Made by a program: the position numbers and the translations under genes. Shown here one piece after another: positions 15,595-23,923 of a stretch of 64,000 bases of DNA (its first letter is position 1; every line of letters starts with the position of its first letter). Below the pieces are notes generated by a model. The model was given only the letters and a program-made list of their open reading frames with translations, was not told the DNA's origin and did not search any database. This stretch comes from Pseudoflavonifractor sp050943825. GTDB lineage: Bacteria; Bacillota; Clostridia; Oscillospirales; Oscillospiraceae. The stretch lies in assembly GCF_050943825.1 (NCBI RefSeq), contig NZ_JBMNPX010000003.1, forward strand, positions 216,177 to 280,176, in the 5' to 3' direction.

Positions 15595-15816
15595 TGAAGG
15601 TTTCTATGCGTCAAACCCGTTCGGGCGCAGGCCAGATAACGAGGCAGAGACTAGGGGCGGCATTGAGATCGCCAATGAATTGCAGGGATTGGCAAGTCTG
15701 GGTGGGTAACACTGCTCGGGCTGAGCAGTTGCGATACCAAACAGCCGAACCGGCAAGCAAATGCCTTCAAGTTCGGAGGGTAATTGAAACCCACCGCCGC
15801 AAGCCGCGTCCCCGAA
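15595..15816 (+). ncRNA. candidate structured non-coding RNA of about 210 nt
   Basis: No convincing ORF. Clear pairings are GGCG/CGCC around GCATTGAGAT, CCAAT/ATTGG around GAATTGCAGGG, and AGACT/AGTCT closing both. A further stem GGTGGGT/ACCCACC encloses a perfect 7-bp hairpin ACTGCTC-GGGCT-GAGCAGT and a CCGAAC/GTTCGG hairpin with GGCA/TGCC inside. Many unpaired A-rich joints suggest tertiary contacts. Size, isolation and conserved-looking loops recall the orphan raiA RNA class of Firmicutes. I cannot confirm that class from memory, so only the structured-RNA call is firm. It is probably expressed on the plus strand. Confidence 0.55.
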
Positions 15817-15823
15817 AGGGGGT

Positions 15824-15950
15824 ACCAGGGGGAAACGGGCGCGTTTGGCCCTAACAGGGCCCTCCGCGCCTGTTGCCCCCTGGCGAGCTTTGCCTACTTT
15901 CCCTCGTTGGAAAGTAGGCCGTCGGAGACCGTTTCCTTCGAGAGAAAGTC
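15824..15950. repeat. hairpin cluster with competing pairings
   Basis: CCAGGGGG...CCCCCTGG encloses GGGCGCG/CGCGCC and CCCT/AGGG. Next is GCCTACTTTCC/GGAAAGTAGGC, then GGAGACCGTTTCC. The segment GGAAACGG (15831-15838) can pair either within the first hairpin or with CCGTTTCC (15929-15936), so two folds are mutually exclusive. It looks like an intergenic repeat unit, but no second copy is in the window. Confidence 0.45.
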
Positions 15951-15956
15951 CAAAAC

Positions 15957-15984
15957 AAGGCCGGCGGAATTCTCCGCCGGCCTT
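15957..15984 (-). terminator. terminator of the molybdenum hydroxylase gene
   Basis: AAGGCCGGCGGA / TCCGCCGGCCTT. On the minus strand it is followed by TTGTTTT. Confidence 0.75.
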
Positions 15985-16004
15985 GCCAGTCTTACGAAAC
16001 AGAT

Positions 16005-18563
16005 TTACTTCTTTTTCTTGCTGTACGGCGTGTCAGCCAGGGGCAGGCTGGTGCGGAACTTGCCGTCGTAGTTGTAGTAGGCCAGCTGCACGGCGGGGGC
16101 GGTGGGGATGGAGCAGATTTCGCCGATGCCCTTGGCGCCGCAGGCCAGCTCGGACTCGTTCTTCTCCACGATGATGGCCTTCACATCGGGGGTCTGGTTG
16201 GCCCGGAACAGGCCCAGGGAGGCGTACACCGCTGTGGGACGGCCATCCTTGAGGGGGAAGTCCTCGGTAAGGGCATAGCCCAGGCTCATGACCACGCCGC
16301 CCTCAATCTGACCCTCCACGCTCACCGGGTTCACCGCCCGGCCCACGTCATGGGCGGCGATGACCCGCTTGATCTTGCCCTCGTCGTCCAGCTCCACCAG
16401 GTGGGTGGCGTAACCGTAGGCAATGTGGCTGATGGGGTTGGGCCGGTCGGAGCCCAGCTTGTCGGTGATGCCGGTGTACTCCTGGTGGAAGTCCACACCC
16501 TCCACGGCGGACAGGTCGCGGCCTTCCAGCGCCCACTTCAGCTCAGTGGCCGCCCGGCGGGTGGCCTCGCCGGTGAACAGGGTCTGGCGGGAGGCGGTGG
16601 TGTTGCCCGAGTTGGGGGCGATGGAGGTGTCGGGGGCGTCCCAGGTGACCTGGTCGGGCCGCAGGCCGGTGACCTCACAGACAATCTGGCAGGTGATGGT
16701 GCCAATGCCCTGGCCGATGCAGGCGGCGGAGGTGCGGACATGGACCACGCCCTTCTCCACGTGGAGGGTCACACGGCCCGTGTCCGGGATACCCACGCCC
16801 AGGCCGGCGTTCTTCATGGCGCAGGCGATGCCCGCCTTGGGGTTGGCTTCGTAGTAGGGCCGCACCGCGTCCAGAGTCTCCACCAGAGCGGTGCCCTCGT
16901 CGGCAATCTGGCCGTTGGGCAGCACCTGGCCGGGACGGATGGCGTTGCGGTAGCGGATTTCAAAGGGGCTGATGCCCACCAGCTCGGCCAGCTTGTTCAG
17001 GTTGCACTCGGCGGCGAAGCAGCTCTGGGTCACGCCGAAGCCGCGGAAGGCGCCGCAGGGCGGGTTGTTGGTGTAGAAGGCCTTGCCGTCGATGATGATG
17101 TCCTGATAGTTGTAGGGACCGGCGGCGTGGGTGCAGGCCCGCTGAAGCACCGGGCCGCCCAGAGAGGCAAAGGCACCCGAATCAGTGCGCAGAATGGCGA
17201 TCATGGCGGTCAGGTGGCCGTTCTCGTCGCAGCCGGTGGTGACCTCCATCTCAAAGCCGTGGCGCTTGGGGTGGCAGAGCATGGACTCCTTGCGGGTCAT
17301 GGCCACCTTTACGGGCCGCTGGGTCAGATGGGCCAGCACGGCGGCGTGGTGCTGGACGGACATGTCCTCCTTGCCGCCGAAGCCGCCGCCCACGCACTTG
17401 GCAACCACCCGCACCAGCTCCTGGGGCAGGCCGGTGGCGTCGGCACACTCGCGGCGGGTCTGGTAGATGCCCTGGTCACCGGAGTAGACCACCACACCCT
17501 GGCCCTCGGGAGCGGCCACGGCGGTCTCGGTCTCCAGGAAGGCGTGCTCAGTGGGAGGCGTGTGGTACTTGGTGGTGACCACATACTTGCTGTTCTTCAG
17601 CTTGCCCTCGGCGTCGCCCCGGACCAGATGCTCGTGGGCGAAGCAGTTGCCGCCCTCCTGGAGCTCGGGGGCGTCGGGGGCCATGGCCTCCTCCAGGGTG
17701 AGGACGGGCTTGAGCACCTCGTAGTCAATCTTCACCAGGGCCCTGGCCTGGTTCAGGGCCTCGGTGGTCTCGGCGGCGATGAGCACGATGGGGTCGCCGC
17801 AGAAGTGGACCTCGCCGCCGATGGGCACCAGCACCCACTGGTCCCGCTTCAGGTGGCCCACCTTCAGCTCTCCGGGCAGGTCGGCGGCGGTGACAATCTT
17901 CACCACGCCGGGCACCTCCAGAGCCTCGCTGATATCAATTCCCTTAATAATGGCGCGGGGGTAGTCGGAGCGCACCGCGCCGCCGAAGAGCATGCCCTCC
18001 ATGCGGATGTCGTCGGCATACTCGGCGGTGCCGATGGCCTTGGCGGGGGCGTCCACACGGGGCAGATTCTCGCCCACCTTGCCGGTAAAGGTCTCGTGGG
18101 GCACCTCGGTGCCCTCCCGGAACATCTTGGCGGCAAGCAGCACCGCGTCCTCAATCTTCTTGTAGCCTGTGCAGCGGCAGATGTTGTTGCGCAGGGCGAA
18201 CTTGACCTCCTCCCGGGTGGGGTCCGGGTTGGCGTCAATGAGGCCCTTGGCGCTGATGACCATGCCGGGGGTGCAGAAGCCGCACTGCACCGCGCCGCAG
18301 TGGGTGAAGGCGTAGGCGTACACATCCTTCTCCCGGTCGGTGAGGCCCTCGCAGGTGATCACCTGCTTGCCTTCCATTTTGGAGGTCTTCTGGACGCAGG
18401 CCTTGGTGGCCTTTCCGTCGATGAGGATCATGCAGGTGCCGCAGGCGCCCTCGGAGCAGCCGTTCTTGACCGAGGTGAGCCCCAGCTCCTCCCGCAGGAA
18501 GGTGAGCAGGCGCTCGTCCCGCTCTGTGGAAACCGTCTTCCCGTTGACGATGAAGGTATACAT
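16005..18563 (-). CDS. selenium-dependent-type xanthine dehydrogenase / molybdenum hydroxylase
   Basis: An 852-residue fusion. The N-terminal 160 residues are a [2Fe-2S] subunit (CSEGACGTCMI; CGAVQCGFCTPGM; NICRCTGYKK). The rest is the molybdopterin hydroxylase subunit with GGGFGGKEDMS, GAFRGFGVTQS and the catalytic-Glu region GAKGIGEICSIPT near the C-terminus. No FAD domain is present. This two-part architecture is that of the XdhD/selenium-dependent xanthine dehydrogenase group. The start is MYTFIVNG, preceded by AAGGAGGCT. It is divergent from dpaL-ygeY-ygeW-carbamate kinase, the purine/ureide gene set of gut anaerobes, so hydroxylation of a purine (xanthine/urate level) is the best guess. 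The exact substrate and selenium requirement are inferred. Confidence 0.85.
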   Translation of the reverse strand: MYTFIVNGKTVSTERDERLLTFLREELGLTSVKNGCSEGACGTCMILIDGKATKACVQKTSKMEGKQVITCEGLTDREKDVYAYAFTHCGAVQCGFCTPGMVISAKGLIDANPDPTREEVKFALRNNICRCTGYKKIEDAVLLAAKMFREGTEVPHETFTGKVGENLPRVDAPAKAIGTAEYADDIRMEGMLFGGAVRSDYPRAIIKGIDISEALEVPGVVKIVTAADLPGELKVGHLKRDQWVLVPIGGEVHFCGDPIVLIAAETTEALNQARALVKIDYEVLKPVLTLEEAMAPDAPELQEGGNCFAHEHLVRGDAEGKLKNSKYVVTTKYHTPPTEHAFLETETAVAAPEGQGVVVYSGDQGIYQTRRECADATGLPQELVRVVAKCVGGGFGGKEDMSVQHHAAVLAHLTQRPVKVAMTRKESMLCHPKRHGFEMEVTTGCDENGHLTAMIAILRTDSGAFASLGGPVLQRACTHAAGPYNYQDIIIDGKAFYTNNPPCGAFRGFGVTQSCFAAECNLNKLAELVGISPFEIRYRNAIRPGQVLPNGQIADEGTALVETLDAVRPYYEANPKAGIACAMKNAGLGVGIPDTGRVTLHVEKGVVHVRTSAACIGQGIGTITCQIVCEVTGLRPDQVTWDAPDTSIAPNSGNTTASRQTLFTGEATRRAATELKWALEGRDLSAVEGVDFHQEYTGITDKLGSDRPNPISHIAYGYATHLVELDDEGKIKRVIAAHDVGRAVNPVSVEGQIEGGVVMSLGYALTEDFPLKDGRPTAVYASLGLFRANQTPDVKAIIVEKNESELACGAKGIGEICSIPTAPAVQLAYYNYDGKFRTSLPLADTPYSKKKK

Positions 18564-18727
18564 GGCAAAAAGCCTCCTTATAGTAATCGGGTCTCTCCCT
18601 TGGCTTATTTCCCTCTTTTTATATAGCTTAACACCAATTTCGAAAGGTATCAACCGAAATAGATATGGCAAAATACACAAATATCTAAAAATAATTTTGG
18701 CAATACAAAAATTTTTTAGCAAACCCC

Positions 18728-18755
18728 TTGACTTGTGCGCCGGGCATGATATGAT
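18728..18755 (+). promoter_or_regulatory. promoter of the dpaL operon
   Basis: TTGACT (18728-18733), 16-bp spacer, TATGAT (18750-18755). Upstream, ATTTCG-N12-CGAAAT (18637-18660) is an inverted repeat between the divergent genes and may be a regulator site. The region 18564-18815 otherwise holds only AT-rich sequence. Confidence 0.65.
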
Positions 18756-18815
18756 AGGTCCATAAAGGTTTTAATCTGTCTGGAATCACCAGAATTTATT
18801 CGGAGGCGAGGCAGC

Positions 18816-20051
18816 ATGAAAGACCCCATCCGCTGGACACTCAACCACATGCCCAAGAGCGAGGATCGCGAACTCTCTATCATGGCCCTGGACAACGTGA
18901 CCAAGGCCCGTTCCTTCCACGGCAGCTTCCCCCAGTACTCCATCACCCCTCTGGCCCGGCTGGACGGCATGGCCAAGTACCTGGGCCTTGGCGGCGTGTA
19001 CGTCAAGGACGAGAGCTACCGCTTCGGCCTGAACGCCTTTAAGGTGCTGGGCGGCTCCTTCGCCATGGCCCGGTATATCGCCAAGGAGATGGGCCGGGAC
19101 GTGTCCGACATGACCTACGACTATCTCACCAGCGAGGCCTTCCGCAAGGAATTCGGACAGGCCACCTTCTTCACCGCCACCGACGGCAACCACGGCCGCG
19201 GCGTGGCCTGGGCCGCCAACAAGCTGGGCCAGAAGGCTGTGGTACATATGCCCAAGGGCTCCAGCCAGTCCCGCTTTGACAACATCGCCAAGGAGGGCGC
19301 TCAGGTCACCATCGAGGAGGTCAACTACGACGACTGCGTCCGTATGGCCGCCGCCGAGGCCGAGCAGACCGAGCACGGCGTCATCGTCCAGGATACCGCC
19401 TGGGACGGCTACGAGGAGATCCCCTCCTGGATCATGCAGGGCTACGGCACCATGGCCAGCGAGGCCGCCGAGCAGCTGCGCCAGTGCGAGGTGAACCGCC
19501 CCACCCACGTGTTCGTTCAGGCCGGTGTGGGCTCTCTGGCCGGCGCTGTGGTGGGCTACTTCACCAACCTCTACCCCAATAACCCGCCCAAGTTCGTGGT
19601 CATGGAGGCCGCTGCCGCCGACTGTCTGTACAAGGGCGCTGTGGCCGGCGACGGCAAGCCCCGCATCGTCACCGGTGACCTCCAGACCATTATGGCCGGT
19701 CTGGCCTGCGGCGAGCCCAACACCCTGTCCTGGGACATCCTGCGCAACCATGTCTCCGCCTTTGTCTCCTGCCCCGACTGGGTCAGCGCCAAGGGCATGC
19801 GGATGCTGGGCGTGCCCGTGAAGGGCGACCCTGTGGTCATCTCCGGTGAGTCGGGCGCCGTGGGCATGGGCGTGCTGGACGCCATCATGTCCGACGACAC
19901 CTACAAGGACCTCCGGGAGGCCCTGGAGCTGGACCGCTTCAGCCAGGTGCTCATGTTCTCCACCGAGGGCAACACCGACCCGCTGAAGTTCCGCCGCGTG
20001 ATTTGGGACGGCGAGTACCCCACCACCGACTCTCCCCAGCGCGCATACTGA
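18816..20051 (+). CDS. dpaL: 2,3-diaminopropionate ammonia-lyase
   Basis: A 411-residue PLP enzyme of fold type II. The PLP lysine lies in SYRFGLNAFKVLGG (about 69-82), followed by the substrate loop TATDGNHGRGVAWAA and the phosphate-binding glycine-rich region later. The family splits 2,3-diaminopropionate to pyruvate and ammonia, and the E. coli homologue YgeX sits in the same gene group. In gut anaerobes this gene is part of the cluster linked to urate/purine degradation. SD GGAGGCGAGGC before ATG. First gene of a four-gene plus-strand set. Confidence 0.93.
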   Translation: MKDPIRWTLNHMPKSEDRELSIMALDNVTKARSFHGSFPQYSITPLARLDGMAKYLGLGGVYVKDESYRFGLNAFKVLGGSFAMARYIAKEMGRDVSDMTYDYLTSEAFRKEFGQATFFTATDGNHGRGVAWAANKLGQKAVVHMPKGSSQSRFDNIAKEGAQVTIEEVNYDDCVRMAAAEAEQTEHGVIVQDTAWDGYEEIPSWIMQGYGTMASEAAEQLRQCEVNRPTHVFVQAGVGSLAGAVVGYFTNLYPNNPPKFVVMEAAAADCLYKGAVAGDGKPRIVTGDLQTIMAGLACGEPNTLSWDILRNHVSAFVSCPDWVSAKGMRMLGVPVKGDPVVISGESGAVGMGVLDAIMSDDTYKDLREALELDRFSQVLMFSTEGNTDPLKFRRVIWDGEYPTTDSPQRAY

Positions 20052-20100
20052 GCAGAGAAACCGTTTGTGATGGAACATACTGAAATGGAGGATGAATACC

Positions 20101-21492
20101 ATGGATTTTGAGCAGATCAAGAAGGTTTCCGAAGGCTACCGCGCCGATATGACCCGCTTCCTGCGTGAGATGATCTCCTACCCCAGCGAGAGCTGCGAGG
20201 AGAAGGAGGTTGTGGCCTGCATCAAGCGCGAGATGGAGAAGCTGGGCTACGACGAGGTGGAAGTGGACGGCCTGGGCAACGTCATCGGCTGGATGGGCCA
20301 GGGCGACAAGATCATCGCCATTGACTCCCACATCGACACCGTGGGCATCGGCAACATCAACAACTGGACCCACGACCCCTACAAGGGCTATGAGGACGAC
20401 GAGGTCATCTACGGCCGCGGCGGCTCCGACCAGGAGGGCGGCATGGCCTCCGCTACCTACGGCGCCAAGATCATGAAGGACCTGGGCCTCATCCCCGAGG
20501 GCTACAAGATCATGGTCGTGGGCTCCGTCCAGGAAGAGGACTGCGACGGCATGTGCTGGCAGTACATCGTCAACAAGTTCTTCCCCGCCAAGGGCATCAA
20601 GAAGGAGCAGGTGGAGTTCGTTATCTCCACTGAGCCCACTGACGGCGGCATCTACCGCGGTCACCGCGGCCGCATGGAGATCCGTGTGGACGTGAAGGGC
20701 GTCTCCTGCCACGGCTCCGCCCCCGAGCGCGGCGACAACGCCATCTACAAGATGGCCGACATCCTTCAGGACGTCCGCGCCCTCAACGAGAACGACGACG
20801 CCGACGACAAGGAAGTCAAGGGCCTCGTGAAGATGCTCAACCCCAAGTACAACCCCGAGCACTACGAGGACGCCCGTTTCCTGGGCCGCGGCACCTGCAC
20901 CACCAGCCAGATCTTCTACACCTCTCCCAGCCGCTGCGCTGTGGCTGACTCCTGCTCCATCTCCATCGACCGCCGCATGACCGCCGGCGAGACCTGGGAT
21001 TCCTGCCTGCAGGAGATCCGGGACCTGCCCAGCGTGAAGAAGTATGGCGACGACGTGAAGGTCTCCATGTACATGTATGACCGTCCCTCCTGGACCGGCG
21101 AGGTGTACGAGACCGAGGCCTACTTCCCCACCTGGATCAACAAGGAGAACGCCGCCCACGTCCAGGCTCTGGTGGACGCCCACCACGCCCTGTTCGGCGA
21201 GGAGCGCATCGGGCCCGAGGGCGCCATGCACCTGCGTCACCGTCCTCTGATCGACAAGTGGACCTTCTCCACCAACGGCGTTGCCATCCAGGGCCGTTAC
21301 GGTATCCCCTGCGTCGGCTTCGGCCCCGGTGCTGAGAGCCAGGCCCACGCCCCCAACGAGATCACCTGGAAGCAGGACCTGGTCACCTGCGCCGCCCTGT
21401 ACGCCGCCGTGCCCGGCCTGTACAAGGAGGAGAACAAGACCGCCGATGTGTCCCAGTTCCGCGCCGGCAAGACCGATAATGACATTAAGTAA
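20101..21492 (+). CDS. ygeY: YgeY-type M20-like metallohydrolase (selenium-metabolism-linked)
   Basis: A 463-residue M20/ArgE-like amidohydrolase. Metal-ligand motifs are DSHIDTV (about 77-83), GRGGSDQEGG and the EE pair in VGSVQEEDCDG; a dimerisation domain follows (HRGRMEIRVDVKG), then the final His region. The start at 20101 fits the GGAGG 9 bp upstream better than the in-frame ATG at 20092, which overlaps it. The family is typically encoded with YgeW, YgeX and xanthine dehydrogenase genes, and the likely chemistry is hydrolysis of a C-N bond in a purine breakdown intermediate. Confidence 0.9.
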   Translation: MDFEQIKKVSEGYRADMTRFLREMISYPSESCEEKEVVACIKREMEKLGYDEVEVDGLGNVIGWMGQGDKIIAIDSHIDTVGIGNINNWTHDPYKGYEDDEVIYGRGGSDQEGGMASATYGAKIMKDLGLIPEGYKIMVVGSVQEEDCDGMCWQYIVNKFFPAKGIKKEQVEFVISTEPTDGGIYRGHRGRMEIRVDVKGVSCHGSAPERGDNAIYKMADILQDVRALNENDDADDKEVKGLVKMLNPKYNPEHYEDARFLGRGTCTTSQIFYTSPSRCAVADSCSISIDRRMTAGETWDSCLQEIRDLPSVKKYGDDVKVSMYMYDRPSWTGEVYETEAYFPTWINKENAAHVQALVDAHHALFGEERIGPEGAMHLRHRPLIDKWTFSTNGVAIQGRYGIPCVGFGPGAESQAHAPNEITWKQDLVTCAALYAAVPGLYKEENKTADVSQFRAGKTDNDIK

Positions 21493-21572
21493 GAACCGCT
21501 GAGCAAAGCGTAACATACAGAAGCGCTGAACCCACCAAAACAATTTAAATATTTGAAAAGGAGTCGATCCAC

Positions 21573-22772
21573 ATGGACGCCAAACTGCAGGCCTATATTG
21601 ACAAGCTGAACGCGCTGAACTTCAAGGAGATGTACGAGGGTGACTTCTTCCTGACCTGGGAGAAGACCGACGACGAGCTGGAGGCCGTGTTCACCGTGGC
21701 CGACGCCCTGCGCTACATGCGTGAGAACAACATCTCCACCAAGATCTTCGAGTCCGGCCTGGGCATCTCCCTGTTCCGCGACAACTCCACCCGTACCCGC
21801 TTCTCCTTCGCCTCCGCCTGCAACCTGCTGGGCCTGGAGGTTCAGGACCTGGACGAGGGCAAGAGCCAGATCGCCCATGGCGAGACCGTCCGTGAGACTG
21901 CCAACATGATCTCCTTCATGGCCGACGTCATCGGCATCCGTGACGATATGTACATCGGCAAGGGCAACGCCTACATGCACGAGGTTGTGGACTCCGTCAC
22001 CCAGGGCCACAAGGACGGCGTGCTGGAGCAGAAGCCCACTCTGGTCAACCTGCAGTGCGACATCGACCACCCCACCCAGTGCATGGCCGACATGCTGCAC
22101 ATCATCCACGAGTTCGGCGGCGTGGAGAACCTGAAGGGCAAGAAGGTCGCCATGACCTGGGCCTACTCCCCCAGCTACGGCAAGCCCCTCTCCGTGCCCC
22201 AGGGCGTCATCGGCCTGATGACCCGCTTCGGCATGGACGTTGTCCTGGCCCATCCCGAGGGCTATGAGGTCATGCCCGAGGTCGAGGAGGTCGCCAAGAA
22301 GAACGCCGAGAAGTCCGGCGGCACCTTCACCAAGACCAACTCCATGGCCGAGGCCTTCAAGGACGCCGACATCGTGTATCCCAAGAGCTGGGCTCCCTTT
22401 GCCGCTATGGAGGAGCGCACCGACCTGTACGCCAAGGGCGACAGCGACGGCATCAAGGCTCTGGAGAAGCGCCTGCTGGCCCAGAACGCCGAGCACAAGG
22501 ATTGGTGCTGCACCGAGGAGCTGATGAAGACCACCAAGGACGGCAAGGCTCTGTACCTGCACTGCCTGCCCGCCGACATCAACGGCGTCTCCTGCGTGGA
22601 CGGCGAGGTCGAGGCCACCGTGTTCGACCGCTACCGTGACCCCCTGTACAAGGAGGCCTCCTACAAGCCCTACATCATCGCCGCCATGATCTTCCTGGCC
22701 AAGTGCAAGGATCCCCAGGCCGTCCTGAAGGCCCTGGAGGAGCGCGGCACCAAGCGTCAGTTCAGCCTGTAA
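21573..22772 (+). CDS. ygeW: knotted carbamoyltransferase YgeW
   Basis: A 399-residue member of the aspartate/ornithine carbamoyltransferase superfamily. The carbamoyl-phosphate site is FRDNSTRTRFSFASA (about 69-83). The second-domain motif is HCLPADINGVSC (rather than the HCLP of OTCases), and the long ygeW-type insert MTWAYSPSYGKPLSVPQG is present. Paired with carbamate kinase downstream, it probably works in the phosphorolytic direction to make carbamoyl phosphate from a ureido compound, feeding ATP synthesis. SD GAAAAGGAG. Confidence 0.93.
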   Translation: MDAKLQAYIDKLNALNFKEMYEGDFFLTWEKTDDELEAVFTVADALRYMRENNISTKIFESGLGISLFRDNSTRTRFSFASACNLLGLEVQDLDEGKSQIAHGETVRETANMISFMADVIGIRDDMYIGKGNAYMHEVVDSVTQGHKDGVLEQKPTLVNLQCDIDHPTQCMADMLHIIHEFGGVENLKGKKVAMTWAYSPSYGKPLSVPQGVIGLMTRFGMDVVLAHPEGYEVMPEVEEVAKKNAEKSGGTFTKTNSMAEAFKDADIVYPKSWAPFAAMEERTDLYAKGDSDGIKALEKRLLAQNAEHKDWCCTEELMKTTKDGKALYLHCLPADINGVSCVDGEVEATVFDRYRDPLYKEASYKPYIIAAMIFLAKCKDPQAVLKALEERGTKRQFSL

Positions 22773-22830
22773 GCAATCCGACCATGTAACCCGGGGCGGG
22801 GAGGCACCCTCTCCCCCGCCCCGGACCGTC

Positions 22831-22887
22831 CCGGCCCGTCCGCAGATACGGCACTCCCGGTATGTGCGGCCGGGCCGGGCCTTTTTT
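22831..22887 (+). terminator. terminator or attenuator inside the purine operon
   Basis: GGCCCG-t-CCGCA...TGCGG-cc-GGGCC and six T, ending five bases before the SD of carbamate kinase. A second GC stem (GGGGCGGGG/CCCCCGCCCC) precedes it. It would lower or gate carbamate kinase expression relative to ygeW. Confidence 0.75.
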
Positions 22888-22905
22888 AACCGGAGGTAAT
22901 ATTTT

Positions 22906-23850
22906 ATGGATAAAAAACGTATCGTTATCGCTCTGGGCGGCAACGCCCTGGGCAACAACCTGCCTGAGCAGATGATCGCCGTCAAGCAGACCTCCAAGGC
23001 CATCGCCGACCTCATCGAGGAGGGCCATGAGGTGGTCATTGCCCACGGCAACGGCCCCCAGGTGGGCATGATCCAGGCCGCCATGACCGAGCTGACTCGC
23101 TCCAACCCGGAGAAGTACATCCCCTGCCCCCTGTCCGTGTGCGTGGCCATGAGCCAGGGCTACATCGGCTATGACCTCCAGAACGCCCTCCGTGAGGAGC
23201 TGCTGGACCGGGGCATCAACAAGGGCGTGGCCACCGTGCTGACCCAGGTGGAGGTAGACCCCGCCGACCCCGCCTTCAAGAATCCCACCAAGCCCATTGG
23301 CTCCTTCATGACCAAGGAGGAGGCCGACAAGATGGTGGCCGAGCGCGGCTATGACATCATCGAGGACGCCGGCCGCGGCTACCGCCGTGTGGTGGCCTCT
23401 CCCAAGCCCCAGGGCATCGTGGAGATTGACACCATCCAGGCCCTGGTGGAGTCCGACCACGTGGTCGTGGCCTGCGGCGGCGGCGGCATTCCCGTGTTCA
23501 CCACCGAGGGCCACCACCTGAAGGGCGCCGCCGCGGTCATCGACAAGGACTTCGCCTCCTGCGTCCTGGCCCAGCAGCTCAACGCCGACTGCCTCATCAT
23601 CCTCACCGCCGTGGAGAAGGTGGCCATCAACTTCGGCAAGCCCGACCAGAAGTGGCTGGACTCCCTCACCCCCGACGAGGCCCGCAAGTACATGGACGAG
23701 GGCCACTTCGCCCCCGGCTCCATGCTGCCCAAGGTCCAGGCGGCGGTCCAATTCGCCGAGTCCAAGGAGGGCCGCACCGCCCTCATCACCCTGCTGGAGA
23801 AGGCCAAGGACGGCATCGCCGGCCGCACCGGTACCCGCATCCAGGCCTGA
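22906..23850 (+). CDS. arcC: carbamate kinase
   Basis: A 314-residue carbamate kinase. Motifs are VIALGGNALG at the N-terminus, AHGNGPQVG (about 46-54), VASPKPQGIVE, VVACGGGGIPV and the C-terminal MLPKVQAAVQFAE. It makes ATP from carbamoyl phosphate and ADP. With YgeW just upstream this gives a fermentative ATP-yielding end to ureide breakdown, as for E. coli yqeA. SD GGAGGTAAT. No arginine deiminase or ornithine carbamoyltransferase is nearby, which argues against an arginine deiminase pathway. Confidence 0.95.
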   Translation: MDKKRIVIALGGNALGNNLPEQMIAVKQTSKAIADLIEEGHEVVIAHGNGPQVGMIQAAMTELTRSNPEKYIPCPLSVCVAMSQGYIGYDLQNALREELLDRGINKGVATVLTQVEVDPADPAFKNPTKPIGSFMTKEEADKMVAERGYDIIEDAGRGYRRVVASPKPQGIVEIDTIQALVESDHVVVACGGGGIPVFTTEGHHLKGAAAVIDKDFASCVLAQQLNADCLIILTAVEKVAINFGKPDQKWLDSLTPDEARKYMDEGHFAPGSMLPKVQAAVQFAESKEGRTALITLLEKAKDGIAGRTGTRIQA

Positions 23851-23870
23851 GCAGGTCCTTCCAGTGCATA

Positions 23871-23906
23871 AAAACGCCCCCGCTGCATCAGCAGCGGGGG
23901 CGTTTT
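23871..23906. terminator. bidirectional terminator
   Basis: AAAACGCCCCCGCTG / CAGCGGGGGCGTTTT. It lies between the convergent carbamate kinase and flavoprotein genes. Confidence 0.9.
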
Positions 23907-23923
23907 CTGTTTCTGGCGGGGAT

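Noticed and set aside
15595..15816. Group I intron
   Set aside because: Short words resemble R and P elements, but they occur in reversed order and no P7/S element or exon junction is visible.
16350..18626. 758-residue plus-strand frame opposite the molybdenum hydroxylase
   Set aside because: Antisense shadow of a gene with clear Fe-S and Mo-site motifs.
22906..23850. Arginine deiminase pathway carbamate kinase
   Set aside because: No arcA or ornithine carbamoyltransferase nearby; the neighbours are YgeW, YgeY and DpaL.
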